Part shown: one piece after another, positions 63,958 through 64,000 of the stretch
Layout of the letters: each line of letters opens with the position of its first letter
Numbering within the stretch: the stretch's first letter is position 1
Origin: Colwellia sp. 75C3
Lineage (GTDB): Bacteria > Pseudomonadota > Gammaproteobacteria > Enterobacterales > Alteromonadaceae
Direction: 5' to 3'
Length of the DNA stretch: 64,000 bases
NCBI RefSeq assembly: GCF_002836255.1
Contig: NZ_PJAU01000032.1
Location: forward strand, 548,128-612,127
Notes under the pieces: model-generated
Seen by the model: the letters and a program-made list of their open reading frames with translations, nothing else
What the model was told of the DNA's origin: nothing
Databases searched by the model: none
Translations under genes and position numbers: made by a program

Positions 63958-64000
63958 ATTTATTCGCGCTTATCTTAATTGTTTAAAATCCCAAACAGCA

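Overview
The window is a stretch of a low-GC gammaproteobacterial chromosome. It carries a tkt-epd-pgk-fba block, a complete hisL-GDCBHAFI operon with its leader peptide, ettA, yoaA, elaA, adk and htpG, and several TonB, PilZ and DUF481 envelope genes. The gene set and the short dispersed ATACCAATTCC-ended repeats fit a marine Alteromonadales bacterium of the Colwellia type. That assignment is inference from recognised families, since no search could be run.

Layout. 1-0.3 kb: end of a cytochrome bd oxidase subunit II gene. 0.45-3.2 kb: a membrane-anchored FKBP and a TonB-dependent receptor. 3.2-4.2 kb: non-coding DNA with the headless remnant of a MAM-domain gene. 4.2-6.6 kb: an ECF sigma factor, an apparent membrane anti-sigma factor and a secreted coiled-coil protein. 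6.9-8.9 kb: a zinc alcohol dehydrogenase, tRNA-Arg(CCT) and a small coiled-coil protein. 8.9-19.4 kb: one gene for a 3505-residue lipoprotein of calcium-binding thrombospondin type-3 repeats, a recently duplicated block of about 540 residues and a C-terminal leucine-rich-repeat region. 19.4-22.6 kb: a 45-residue secreted peptide gene, a 40-bp perfect palindrome and a sensor that looks like a histidine kinase but lacks the phospho-accepting histidine. 22.8-28.7 kb: central carbon genes. 28.9-34.7 kb: DUF481 protein, small exported peptide, ettA, PilZ protein, GcvR-like ACT protein, and a second ECF sigma with a two-TM partner.

34.7-44.6 kb: yoaA helicase, then a divided regulon: a two-component system (LuxR-type regulator and HisKA_3 kinase) with a DUF2141 protein, and a tripartite exporter (HlyD-type adaptor, ATPase, two FtsX-type permeases). 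Both transcription units carry the same 13-20-13 inverted repeat placed exactly 24 bp upstream of an identical TATCAT -10 element, so they are probably co-regulated by the response regulator encoded in the cluster. 45-49.4 kb: an OlsF-like bifunctional acyltransferase, an NRDE/TANGO2 protein, a DinB-like protein and a third ECF sigma with a zinc-finger anti-sigma. 49.4-57.6 kb: a DoxX-like remnant, then the his leader, attenuator and operon. 57.7-62.5 kb: a periplasmic solute-binding-like protein, a small protein, elaA, adk and htpG with a clear sigma-32 promoter.

62.5-64 kb has no protein gene. It ends in a tandem array of decayed 5S rRNA copies on the minus strand, each followed by its own hairpin terminator. 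An intact rRNA operon transcribed toward this window probably lies just beyond the right edge.
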